From Albula goreensis (taxonomy: Eukaryota; Chordata; Actinopteri; Albuliformes; Albulidae): 64,000 bases of DNA. This document shows positions 32,650 through 45,660 of the stretch, in pieces. The position numbers and the translations under genes are program-made. The stretch covers positions 28,835,832 through 28,899,831 of the forward strand of contig CM040746.1 in the NCBI GenBank assembly GCA_022829145.1, written 5' to 3'. How positions within the stretch are numbered: position 1 is the stretch's first letter; each line of letters opens with the position of its first letter. Below the pieces are notes generated by a model. It worked only from the letters and a program-made list of their open reading frames with translations, was not told the origin of the DNA and made no database searches.

Positions 32650-35341
32650 TATAGTATATACATGCACTCATGCATGTTCACACACATAAAAATATGAATT
32701 ACATGCCAAGTGGTGGCTTTTGCAGTGCTGAATGATATTAAATTTTGCATATCTGTCCAAGCCTTCCTTGGCAAGTTAGAGAGCAAAATTTGTCCCATGT
32801 CTGACGCACTGCTTGTGTTCATGGAAATCTTCATTTAAAACCTGTGGCCAGGTAGGAGTAGATTTTCTGTCTCGGTGGAATGACGTCATATGCAATACGA
32901 TCTGACATTGTTTGCTGGTTATTTATAGGCCCATTCACAAACATGCATGTACTCATGACTGAGCAGTAAAGGGGCAGGAGGTGTGTCAGGCCAGTGACAG
33001 TAATATTGAATGCAACCTTTGTTTTTTCTACTGACTGTTTAAATAGATTGTGTCTGTGACTCTGTATTGTCTCCACGGTATAGCTCCATTGGGGACAGCC
33101 TTGCTCTACTCTCCTTTAAAGGCTCAGTGGACTTCATTTGTCGTTCTTGATATGTTACATCCTGTAGTTTCACAATGGTGTTGCGAAATGATTCAAGTCA
33201 AATTTCTCTACAAAAGGAAGGAGACTTTACTGGATCAGTTAACTCAAATGATTAAATTTTGATTAATGTGGGTGAATTTAAACAGTGCACTTTCCCCTGC
33301 CCCTTCCCTTCCCTTTTCTAGAGGAGCGCCCATTTTTGGTCATCCACCACCTACATGCAGTGAGAGAGGGAGGTGTTCCATTGCTACTTCAAGGGACACC
33401 AGTGACCTGTCGGGTGAACAGCACAGAGAGATACACTACACGCTCCAAGGTGGGGCCTGGGCACTGAGGGTTTGAAGTGCGGTCTGGAGTCGTTTGGGGT
33501 GCTGGGGTCTTCTGCATGATACTCCAGGACAGTAGGCTAATTTCACGCTAATTGGAAAACATGTGGGCCAACTGCATAAAGTTACAAAGTTTAGAAAATG
33601 ATGCAGACCCTAACCATGGAGGGCTGCAGTGCAGTGTGTCCATATTCTCTGTTTTCAGGGCATACATTGACTGTTGAGCAAATCATGTATCCAACACCCT
33701 CTAGTTGAGTTTGACACCCTGGGATGTAGGCTTGCATATGGCCCGCCCAAATGGAGGGATGGTGTTACTGATGAAGCAATCATGGAGTTGACGTAGTTGT
33801 GGTTGAATGTGAAAGGAAGATGCAATTTAGTCAGTACAAAAGCTGACTAATTTGTCAAGGCAGGGAAAGCACAAAGTGAAACGTATGTACAAATGACCCC
33901 TGCCCTGGAATGTAACTGTGATATCTAAGGTGTAATGCTCTACCTCAACAGTGCTACTTCTCCAGTCTCTTTCACCTACTCACTTTCTCTCTCCCTCCCC
34001 CTCCCCAGGTCCGTGTTTGTACACTATACACTGTCCGGCTTACACATGGCCAGTTCACCTGGACAGTAAAGAGAAAGTATAAGCACTTCCAGGAGCTGCA
34101 CCGAGACTTATACAAGCACAAGATCATGCTCAACTTCCTTCCGCTGGGGAGGTCAGCTACTGCCTTCCTTTCTTGTTGCTTCAGACGAAGCCATTGTTAC
34201 TGTCACTCTCATTGCAACAACCACTTCCACATTTGCTACAGTTTTGCCGTTTCTGGGCTTCCAGGTGTATAAGCATGATACTACTTTGAGTATGTGTGTT
34301 GGAGCTGCTACTGTCATCTACTTTCACTTCTGTCACCATGGTGAGAGACAGTTACCATGCTTCAGCTGGCAGTCTGTCTGAATTCAGGCTGCTATATTAA
34401 AACATTCCCTCTCTTCTCCCCTCTGTTATGTTCTGGTTCTTCAGTCACTCACCTTTGCCCCCTCCTCCATGTCAGGTTTGCTCTGCAGAGGCAGCAATTG
34501 GGAGCCATGACTGAGGAGATGCCCACTTTGCATGGTGCTGAGAGAGTCAGGAGGGCCTCCAGCAAGCCGGTATGGAGTGTGTGCTCCAGCACTCATGCTT
34601 GCAAGCATACACACACAAACACATACAAAAACGCACATGCATGTTTCCATGCCTACTATCCTTACAGATATAGCTAAATAGATGCATAGCTAAATAGACA
34701 TATTTAGCACTCATATGTGCATAACAAGATGTGCACATAGGTACATGGTGCCTCACATTCTAGTGGAATAACTGCAGAAATATGCAGTAATCTCTGCAGT
34801 GATCCATTTATCTTTGTAGTAGAATATGTAAGTCACTGTGTTTCCAGGGAATCAGGGTTGTTTGTGTATGTGTCCATGACATTCATACACTAATGACTCA
34901 ACCCTTTTTTTGTTCTGCTGTAGAAATACCTGGAGGAATACCTGAATGAGCTGCTGGAAAACAGTTTCTGCAGAAGCTACCATGGCATGGTTGGTATCCT
35001 CGCTATGCATGCTGGTATCGCTATCTCACAATCTTTCAGTCTTAATAGCATGGAGCTCAGTCTATTTCACACACACGCATACACACTCAATCACATCCTA
35101 TCTTTGTCTGTGTTTTTATTTCAGTTGGAATTTCTGGATGTCAGTCTGCTTTCCTTTGTCAAAGATCTGGGGCCCAAGGGCTTGTAAGTGGATAGTCCCT
35201 TATGTGTATTTGAGCATTCAAGCTGGATTATGGGTGGGGTCTTGAGTGCTTGTCTATGTTCAGAACAGTAACATGGAGAGTTAGTGCAGATATTCATGTG
35301 TTTATGCACTGAGAGTCGGCATGTGCAGCTTGCAGCACACA

Positions 35342-35407
<66 letters not shown>

Positions 35408-38400
35408 CAGTGACCCAGGGAGTGTTTGTGTACATAGCAGTGAGACTCTGCATGTGTGTGTGTGTTTCTATTGGAGAAGTCAGACAGAGTGTTTGTTTTA
35501 GGGAGGGTTTCATCCTGAAGAGGTCAGGAGGGCATCGCATCCAGGGCTTAAACTGCATTGGCCATCACCAGTTCCTCTTTCGCTGGTCACGGCGCTGGCT
35601 GGTGGTCAAGGACTCCTTCTTGCTGTACATGAAGAGGGAGGCGGGAGAAATCTCCTTTGTGCTGCTCTTTGACCCTGAGTTCAAGGTCCAAGTAGGTCGC
35701 TGCTACACTGACACCAAGTATGGAGTATGTATACAGAACTTCACAAGGTGAGCTGACAAATGAGCTCTGAAGCAGTGTTACAGAAATGGAGCACTACTAC
35801 ACAGGACTGAAAACTGACTGTGTGTGTGTATGTGTGTGTGTGTGTCTGCAGAAACCTCATCATTAAGTGCAGCAGTTACAGACAGGCACAGTGGTGGAGC
35901 CATGAGATCCACAGGCTAGCAGAGCCCTGTGACTTCCTCCAAACTCACAGATTCCAGGGGTTTGCCCCTCCCCGGGAGAACACGCTTACCAAGTGGTGAG
36001 ATGGGATAAGGGGGTTTAAATGGCTGTTATGATCTTCTGATTGGAGGAGGAGGATGTAGGGAGTGCAGGTTCATGTTAGGAACCTAGAAGCATCTGAAAC
36101 ATCCTGGCAAACACTTTGGCAATATAAGACGGACAATAAACATATTCTCTGCGTATTCAACACTAAACATTTTTGATAATGTCACTCCCCCTTTGATAAT
36201 GCACATCTGTGTACACTTTTCTCATTCATATGTAATTTCAAGTACATAACCAGCTTTAATATTCAGTTAACAATCAAATAAACAATTTATGATCAGATAT
36301 TTCGTGCAGTTCATGAAAAAGTGGAAGAAAATTCTGTCCTTTAGTAGAAACCTGAATCAAATTATTGAGGTTTAAATAATGCAATAATTCCCAGCTTCAG
36401 CTGCAGTTTTATCTGTCACGCTCACTCCAGGTACATAATACTCGGATTTACATGTATGTAGATTGGGTGACGTATGTATGTTAATTTATGGTGACTGATA
36501 AACCTGTGTTTTGATTGACAGGTACGTGAATGGCAGTTGCTACTTTTCTGACTTGGCTGATGCTCTTGAGCAGGCCAAGCACGAAATCTTCATCACAGAC
36601 TGGTGGTAAGAGACAGTCTGAGCCCATGCTTTCGTTTGCACTCTGATGTCACATAATAATGCAGCTATGTGTGTGTTGTACATATTTTAGCTTATAGTAT
36701 GGTTATGGAATACCACTGGGCTTTAACAGACATCTTAAACAACCCATTAATCAATACATTAATCAAGGGCAGCGATTTTTCCTGTCTAAAAATGGTAAAC
36801 CCAAGCAAAGTTTGAAGTTCCATACTCCAAATGTGTCTGTCAATAGCTATTCATAGTTTGAGCTGGGTATGTTCAAATGTATCATTTGATTGGCTTTTGT
36901 TTCCAAATTCACTAAGAGTAGCTTCAGTTTACTAAATTATAAAGGTGTAATTTCTTACCTTAGTTTTGTAGAAGGATTTAACATGTTAAAATGCATTACT
37001 AAAATGAACCTGTTTTGTAGTGGAGAAATCCTCCCTTTTGCATTTTTGTATGGCCTGAGGTCCTCGCATGTTATTCATCATCTCTAATGCATAATGAATG
37101 GGCACTTGAATCTTAGAGTCACCATTTATTTGTTTATTGAAATGTATTTAAATGTTGTGTTGTACTCTGTGTCAGTGTACTCTGTTTAACATTGGCCCTT
37201 ACCCTAACACTTTCCTAGCTTTTGTTCCACAAAATCTTGAAAGATAATAAAAGATCAAAGTCAGTGTTAATCACTTTGAGGATTTCCCAAGGTGTCTGTG
37301 TCGATGGAAAATCACTTGTTTTGGGTTCACTTTTAGAAGTAGACAAGAATGTTTTGCACTGTGAGAACTGACAACAGTGCACTGAAGTCAGTTTGTTGCC
37401 AGTCCAGCCTAGCATGTCTGTCATTCACAGCCTGGTCCTTTTCCCTACAGGCTTAGTCCTGAGATTTTCATGAAGAGGCCAGCTAAAGACAACTACTGGC
37501 GCTTGGACCAAATCCTCAAACGCAAAGCGGTATCAGCATTTACCTTGTACTTTTTATCGATTTATTTTCTCCCTGCCCTCCTTTTCATATGTGTCCTTCT
37601 CAGCCCTCCTTTGATATGTAAATGTAGTTTTATTTTCCATCCCTCTCACTCTCCTTTTCCCTCTCCCGACCTCTGTGCCATCTCTTCCCTCATTTCTGTA
37701 TCTCTGGTGCCCCCTGCAGGAGCAAGGTGTGAAGGTCTGTGTGATGCTGTACAAGGAGGTGGAGCTGGCACTTGGAATCAACAGTGAATACAGCAAAAGA
37801 ACCCTCATGAACATGCATCCCAACATCAAGGTCAGATACCCACAATGCACTGCTGCTCTGTTTAGCTAAACTGTGTTAGCGTTTGTGCACCTAATCACAC
37901 AAAAGTGACTCCTTTGGTTTCTTGGGTACCAGCGATCTGCCTGTGCATATTTTAAAGGAAGTGGCTTTTGAATAGAGAAGCTTATGAAATATTTTATTTT
38001 TGCTTTATGACTTAATGGTTTTCTTCAAGAATTATTATGGTAAGAAAACAAGATTGTATTTATGTTTTTCAAATGATTGGCCACATTTCTTATTCCGCTC
38101 TGGAATGTATGACAGTTTTTCGTGTCACAGTTGGCAGTCCACCTTAGTCAGGTGACCATATCTGGGGAAATTTCCACTCAGATAACTAGACAGATGATGT
38201 CATACTTTACTTACATAGATACTGACTTATGTAGATTATTGTTACATTGTGACAAGAAGACATGACAAGTAACATGGGGAGCTGAGTGGCCCACATCTTT
38301 TTTTTTTTGTTGTTGTTGTGAATTGGATAAACTGCATAAATTGCCTGATTCCAGTGGTCAATATGGATAACTGGTCTGTTGACAAACATCTTAAATAATT

Positions 38401-41400
38401 ATAAGTATTTATTATTTATTTATTATGTATAAATATTGACTTCATATTTTATTTTGTTTGTTATTTATTGAACAGTTTCTTTATTGAATTTAGGCTGTAA
38501 TCAACAAAAAACTTTAAAGTATTCAGCCCTAATGTAAATTGGTACAAGTGCTGGTTGAATGTATAGTGCTTTGGACGAGAGGTGTACTAGACTGTATGTA
38601 TCTAAATTGGGTAAAACAAATGGAAATAAGATATTATGATATTATTTGCAGACCTATGCTATCCTTGTGGCTTGTCTCTATTCTTTTCCCACTCTACCTC
38701 CCTGCTCTCCATCTCCCAGGTCATGCGGCACCCAGACATCACCTCTGTGGTGTTCCTTTGGGCTCACCATGAGAAGATGGTGGCCATTGACCAGACAGTG
38801 GCCTTTGTGGGCGGGATTGATCTGGCCTATGGGAGATGGGATGACTGCCATTACAGGCTGTGTGATCTGGGAGCCCCACAGACTCCACAGAAAAGCCTGG
38901 AGGGCGGCCCTGAGGTAATTACAGATCTGACTGGCCCAAAGGAAAAATGTAAATTCTCAGAAGTTATTGTGAACACGCCCCGGAATGCTTGGAAGGCCAA
39001 ACATTCTGTGGCTCTCTATGGAATAGTTAAGATTGTTTGCCCATGATTTAAATGGTTGAATTTGGATGTAATGGCCATTGGACTTTTTTTTTAAAATCAA
39101 TATAAGTACAGAACTTAAAAACTTTGAATTTTGGGTACAAAGAAGTTAATAGTCTGGTGTTATACAGCATCATAGTGTTACGTAATTGTCAGCTGTGTGT
39201 TCCTGTGCCCTGCAGGGTTATGACACAGTTGACCTGGGTTCTGATGGACTGGAAGACCCGCTCGTGGCAACCGAACCAAAACCGTTTGACCCTGAGGACC
39301 TTACAGACAACACTCGACTGTGGCTGGGCAAAGACTACAGCAACTTCATCAATAAGGACTGGGTCCAGCTCGAAAAGCCTTTTGAAGGTAAATACACACA
39401 CAGTCAAAACCCACATCTCTCCCCAATGTTAAGAATTACTTTTACTTTGTCTCATTGATCATTTGTTTTGGATATGTGTAGATGTAATGCTTTTATATTC
39501 ACTGTAATTTTATTCCTGCTTTAGCCAAATATTTTCTCGTATTTTCTCAATATATTATTTATGTCTGTAATAAATGTTGGCTTCTGCAACAAGTTTAAGT
39601 GGGAAAATGACTAATTTTGCAATACTTTGCTGTTTGTCTCTTTCAGACTACATTGATCGCTCCCAGGTGCCCCGCATGCCTTGGCGTGACCTGGCCACAG
39701 CTCTCCATGGGAAGGCAGCAAGAGACGTGGCGCGTCACTTCATCCAGCGATGGAATTTCACTAAGGTCAGGTGTCAAAGGTTAACAGACATGAGAGGATT
39801 GGGGTCAAGGGTAACAAAAAAGCCCAGTGTGTCTTTCCTGGATTAAGCACCTGAGGTAGTTAGTGGAAAGAAGGTGGTGTGTCCTGCTTTAGATCTGAGA
39901 AACCATCTCAGTGAGGTGTTTGTCATTCATACGCAATCAGAATTATTAAAATATTACATTATTATTCTGTGCACAGGTCTTTATCTAGGGTAAGTGACAC
40001 ATGGTAAATGTATCCATCGTAAAATTGTACAGAAACAGTTACTAGATCCTAGGAAAAGTTACCTTAAAGTTACTAGTCTTTAAAGTTACTTTAAGGTAAG
40101 GAACTTCAGAGTGGCTGATCCTGTTAAGGCACTGTTTCAATTGGTGGATGGTTCCATGACCCACCCACACGGTGCCAGCACTGACTATGGTTGCTGTAAG
40201 GGAGAATGGTTCATTCTGGTCTAAGCCCAGCAGTGGTGAAGCATAATTGGCCAAAATATCACCCAGGTAATGTGGGACCCACTCTTCAGGGATGCTCAGA
40301 CATTCTTGCAGACAAAAAAGTTTCTTCCTTCAACTCAAATCTGTCTAAACTAAACTTCTAGAATTCCATGTGGAAAGAAGGAGCATCTGACATGTTTCAG
40401 GAAAGAATATGCATTTATTTGCATTCTCCCCTTGTGATGGGGGGATAGCACAGTGGTTTGTAATTACAAGTTTTGATGGTAGTGCCAAACAATTCACAAT
40501 AAAGTTGTATGAGACAGAAGAGAATCTGAAATGCAGTGTTCAACTGTAAAAGTGAAACATATGAATGTAATCTAACAGCAAAACCACAGTTATATTCTTA
40601 TTCTCATTTTTAATTCTGTTTAAGTTCTGCCCAAGTTTTCAACCCCCCATGTTTAAGCTGTTATAAAAAGGCAATTGCTATTTTTGCATGGCTACTGTGG
40701 GTTCTGAGTCTTGACTTTCATGTCCTTTTGTATGGTATCGTATCCTCTTTGATATGAGTTTTTATTTTCCTGTCATGTCACTGTGTCTTCCTGAGGTAAC
40801 CCCCCAAACCCTGTTCAATTTAGGTTGCAACCTAAATTGGTTGTTATAGTCCCTTTCCTTTCTGTTCATCTCTCTGAATTTATCTTGCAGAGCTACTGCC
40901 TCTTACTGACGCATTCACTCACTTGCTCACTTGCTCCCTCTTTGTTGAATGTCAACTTGGCAGGTCTTCAAAAACAAGTATAAGGACAACTTCTACCCTT
41001 GCCTGCTACCCAAATCCCACAGCACTGCAGATTGCCTTCCCTTCACAGTCCCCGGGTGCAAGCAGGCCTCTGTGCAGGTAAAGAAACTGACTTGGTATAC
41101 TCATTATTTGCAGTTGTATGATAGAAAGGCACACTGGATATAAATGGAAAGAATATTTCATTCGGTCAAGAATATTTCATTTGATTTGGTTGATTTTGTG
41201 CATATTTGGTCTTCTGTTCAAAGGCACAGCAGTAGTAACACACCTGATAGTGGAGTCCTGTTCTCTAACCACATATCACATACAAGTGAATACCTACATT
41301 GATATCGACTCACCGTTCCCATTGTTAGTTCTGTAAAGTTTTTTTTGTATTGGTACAACACTGAATTCAAACTCTATGTGTATGTTGGTGAGAAACACTG

Positions 41401-44400
41401 AAACTGAGACTTATGTTGAAAACCCCAGTCATACTATAATTACTTCCCTGGACACCCCTACCCTGTCCTGCTGCTTTCTCATGCTCTCTGTACCCTGCCT
41501 TGCTGCTCGCGGCCCACTAAGGTTCACACTAGCCTGACTCATTCCCTCCCTCCCTCTCCCCTCCCATCATCTCTCTCAGGTGCTGCGTTCTGCGGATCGC
41601 TGGTCAGCCGGGACGTGTGAGAGCTCCATCCACAACGCGTACATTCAAACCATAGAAAACAGCCAGCACTACATCTACATTGAGGTTCAGACACCACCTG
41701 AATCACTGTACCAGACTGAACACAGACACACTGGGACATAAACACTGTCACTGTTTGTCATCCGAAACTAGTGTCACTACATATTAAACCGACTGACTGA
41801 TATCCAGTCAGATGCTAACAGTGTGTGGGCGGAAACCCTCATTAATCATCACTGCCTATAGAAACTGACACTGCAATAGTATGCAGTCATCTGCACCAGT
41901 CTTTTTCTGTATCCAGTACCTTTAGTTAGATCTCAGTAGTAATGCTGTTTGGGGAATGGGCACTGATTTCAATTAATCATTCCAATTCTCTGACTTTCTC
42001 TGCAGAATCAGTTCTTCATCAGCTGTGCAGATGGGAAGAGTGTGCACAATGGCATCGGGGATGCCATAGTGAACAGGATTCTGCGGGCACACAGGTCTGT
42101 CTCTGGCTGCTGCTTCTGCTTTCGCTTGCTTATTCACAAAACTGCTTCACAGTATTTATTTGTCATTTGCTGTTTATATTAGAGCTATTGTTCTCAACTG
42201 TTCATCCATGTGGGGACGGTCCTGAATGTGTAATATAGTCCTTCCTCATGCTTTGCAATAAAATAACTAACAGTGGTCGGTTAGCTTCTTTTGTAATACA
42301 GCACAGAGAAGATGCTTCCTTCTTCTTTCAAAATAATACATGATTTTCACCTTAGAGCAGCTCTGTCCTGGTAGGCAGCCATTTGCCTCTCCCTGTATCA
42401 CACTGAATGCAGTGGGTTGAGAAACCCTGGATTACAGAAATGGGGAAAGATTTAGAATTTATTGCCATAGCATGACATGTATATTAAGTATTTTTGAAAG
42501 CTTCCACTCCATGTCTCCCTCCCTCTTTCAAAAACTCACACAGTGAGCAGAAGAAGTACCGTGTATATGTGGTGGTGCCCCTGCTGCCTGGATTTGAGGG
42601 GGACATCCAGGAAGGGGGAGGCAATGCCATCCAAGCCATCCTCCACTTCACCTACAGGTAAGAGTGCACACACACACATGTGCACATGCACACACACTCT
42701 CTTGGTCTGAATGATGTTATTGTAACTCTTAACTCAGCAGAGTGACTACCCTGGAAAATAATAGAAACTAACACAGTGTCAAACAAAATTCAGGACAAAA
42801 TATTCTGCATTTTACATTTAAGAGTATAGTCTATTTTGACTTTAGTACTTTAGTAGTCCTTGTGGTTCAATAACAAGACAGTGCCTAATCAGTTAAAAAC
42901 AATTAAAATGTAAAAAATGTAATGGAAATGTTAAAAATAATGAAACTGTAAAATTATTTGGGAGTGGGTGGGGAGGTAGGTGGTTTTTTCCCATTGCATA
43001 GATCCACAAATCATGTGAACTGCAGCCATTATATGAACATAAGCCATGAGTTGAAGAGCAGTATGAATGTGAGATACCTTGATAGTAAGTGATCGGATTG
43101 GCAGTGAAGTCCTCACTCATTTGTTGATTGTGTATACATCAGAACCATGTGTAGAGGGGAGTTCTCCATTCTGGCCAGACTGAAGGAGCACAGTGAGTAA
43201 CCTTTTTGCCCTGCTGTGTTTGTCCAGCTGACTGTTAACTTGAGTGTCTCACTGTGGTTATTCACTTATCTTTTCATATCTCTCATTTGTGGTGCATTTG
43301 AATGTGTTTGACTGTGCTGTCTGTTTCCTCTGTGATTGTAGTGGGGTGTTTGTTCCTCTCCCAGTGCAGGACCAGTGGAACCAGTACATCTCCCTGTGTG
43401 GCCTGCGCACTCACTCTCAGCTGTCCGAATCCTTGGTCACTGAGCTTATCTATGTCCACAGCAAGACGCTCATCGCTGATGACCGCTGCTACATCATTGG
43501 TGAGGCTGTTCAGACATTCTCACAAGCAGTGGTGATGGGTAGATCATGCCCATGGTCACTGGTGGGGATAACAAAAACCAATTATTAATAATGTTGTTAT
43601 ATTTAAAGTTTGGTCTGTCTCTTGAACTGTGCTCATATACATCTACTTGAATGCAGTGTAACTTTTGTAACTATTTGGTAAAACCTTGAAGTTGTTTGTT
43701 TTTTAAATGAAGTTGTTTCTGACAGTGTACCCTTGTGTTTAGCAGATTTTGATTTTGTGCAGGGTGAAATACTTCAAAAATGTGAACAGAATGTAAACTG
43801 AAAACTTTTAAGTATTACACCCATTGTATTGGATTAATTTAGGTAATATTCATCAGTCAAGTGATCAACTGAAGTAAACATAATGATTCTCTTTTGCTGT
43901 TCCATTCCTGCTCTTTTCTTTTCCTCATTTCCCTTTCCCATCCCTTCCCTTCCTGTTCTGGTGTATAATACTGCATACCTCTGTCCCTCCCCAATGATCC
44001 CTCTCACTTCCTGACTTTTCCCTCTTCTCACATTCCCCCTCCCCCACCAGGCTCTGCAAATATCAATGATCGTAGCATGCTGGGCTGTCGGGACAGTGAG
44101 CTGGCGGTGCTGGTGGAGGACATGGAGAGGGTGCCGTCCCGTATGGGGGGCGAAGATTACGAGGCTGGGCCCCTGACCCTAGCCCTGCGTAAGGAGTGCT
44201 TCAGGTCAGGGGTTCTCCACGTACATGCACTCCTGCAAATGCACACATACACATGTCAGCAAACTCCCACGAGACCAAATAGAGATCCGCATGTGTATAC
44301 ACATACATACTCATGTCTACTCTCATCCTTTCTCACACACACACCCACACGCCATCTAACTGCACACAGTCTTCAGCTGTAATAATAGTATGAAATTGTG

Positions 44401-45660
44401 AAATCAAAGGAAAAAGGTCTCCCAATTGAAATATTTTTTTTTAATTTCAGATGTCAACACATTCAACATATGATGGAAATATTTTGTTAAACGGGAATAG
44501 CAAAATAAAAGGGAATGGTGCTTACTGTAACAGAATCTGTATAGCAGGTATCTGGCAGGTTAAATATTAGGTGGATTCTCTAAAGGCTGTTCCTGGAAGT
44601 GTTTTTCAATTTGAATCATGGCCTTAGCCCACAGAGCTCTACTCTTCACCTTAGACCCACACTCACTGAGTTGAAGTTATTGTTCTCAAAAGAAATTGCT
44701 TTTGTTTAAAAAAAAAAAAAAAATACTGGTCACATCCAGAATGTAGGCAGGTTTATTGTTCTGCAGTGGACTGCTTTCACCAAGCTTATAGTGGAGATGT
44801 ATGAGACTGGCATTAAAAGGTTAGGGTGACTTAATAAATACAGAATGCAATAAACCAAGCATCAATTTGTTTAAATAAACAATCAAAATGCTTCCCAGAC
44901 ATGACCTCAATCCTGTGTAATCATTTCACCCCAGCTGAACAAGTTCTAACTTATGAGGGAGCTATGATCCTCAGTTTTAACACTAAGAATGCATTGTTTC
45001 CCCCAGAGTTCTTTTGGCAGCAGATTCCAATCCCTGTCTTGATATCCAGGACCCAATCAATGATGAATTTTTCGAGGTGTGGAACCAGACTGCCAAATCA
45101 AATGCCAACATTTATGACTTGGTGAGAATTGAGTTGCTTACTATTTGACATGGCTACATACAAAATACCAATGCAAATTTTGCCTTCATCTTTTATCCCC
45201 AATTCTTACATCATTCTCTACTTTCACTCCACAACTTCCCAAGTCCATACCTCCCTCCTGCATTCTCTCTCTGTCTCTCTCTTCGTATTCTCTTTCTCTG
45301 AATTTGGTTCAATTTCATTAAAACAACTTATTTTTTATATGACAAATGATGCATGCCTCACAACAGCAATGTTGTACCTATGTTGTCCATGACAAATTGA
45401 CACAAAAAAAGAAATGATTTTCTGTTTTGTTTCAGGTCTTCCGCTGTCTGCCCACAAACTCTGTCCACAGCCTTCGCGTTCTTAAGGAGCTGTCTCTAGT
45501 AGAGCGTTTGTGTGATACAGACCCTGAACGTGCTAGAGAAGAGCTGAAAGCCATCAAGGGGCTCCTGGTCCACTTCCCCCTTGACTTCCTGTGTGAGGAT
45601 AACCTCCTTCCCCCACTGAGTAGCAAGGAGGGAATGGTTCCCATGGAAGTGTGGACCTAA
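32446..45660 (+). CDS. pld2: Phospholipase D2
   Basis: PLD2 hydrolyses phosphatidylcholine to phosphatidic acid and choline at the plasma membrane. Coding exons: 32446-32569, 33322-33449, 34009-34151, 34476-34569, 34924-34989, 35125-35183, 35502-35747, 35852-35995, 36522-36605, 37451-37529, 37720-37830, 38720-38914, 39216-39387, 39647-39765, 40964-41077, 41580-41684, 42006-42094, 42544-42657, 43143-43192, 43365-43499, 44051-44204, 45007-45121, 45436-45660. They join in frame to 954 aa (human 933). The PX domain lies in exons 2-5 ([14 protein letters not shown]) and the PH domain in exons 6-8 ([10 protein letters not shown] ... [12 protein letters not shown]). HKD motif 1 has His443, Lys445 and Asp450; HKD motif 2 has His777, Lys779 and Asp784. 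The C-terminus ends VPMEVWT, as is usual for PLD. PLD2 rather than PLD1: the long PLD1 loop after HKD1 is missing, and stretches such as [13 protein letters not shown] and [13 protein letters not shown] follow PLD2. The start ATG sits in CACCATGG, an ideal Kozak context. Confidence 0.95.
32614..32647. repeat. (CA)n microsatellite in pld2 intron 1
   Basis: A 34-nt CA run 45 nt downstream of the first coding exon's donor. Confidence 0.9.
35344..35404 (+). repeat. (TG)n microsatellite in a pld2 intron
   Basis: A 61-nt TG run with one TTT interruption, about 100 nt before the acceptor of exon 35502-35747. Confidence 0.9.
35819..35845 (+). repeat. TG tract at the acceptor of pld2 exon 8
   Basis: A 27-nt TG run with one TATG break is followed at once by CTGCAG at the acceptor (35851), so it occupies the pyrimidine-tract position. 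The exon it precedes is 144 nt and in frame. Confidence 0.85.
40059..40099. repeat. Inverted repeat with 11-bp arms in pld2 intron 14
   Basis: TTACCTTAAAG at 40059-40069 and CTTTAAGGTAA at 40089-40099 form perfect arms around a 19-nt loop that itself repeats AAAGTTACT-type words. It could form a stem-loop. It may be a transposon core. Confidence 0.6.
44706..44722. repeat. Poly-A run in pld2 intron 21
   Basis: A simple A run of about 16-17 nt, possibly the trace of an old retroposed element. Confidence 0.7.

Noticed and set aside
32446-45660. Assignment as PLD1 (and the kinase as TNIK)
   Set aside because: The PLD1-specific loop is absent and the PX and C-terminal stretches follow PLD2. The kinase differs from TNIK at several diagnostic positions and follows MINK1.
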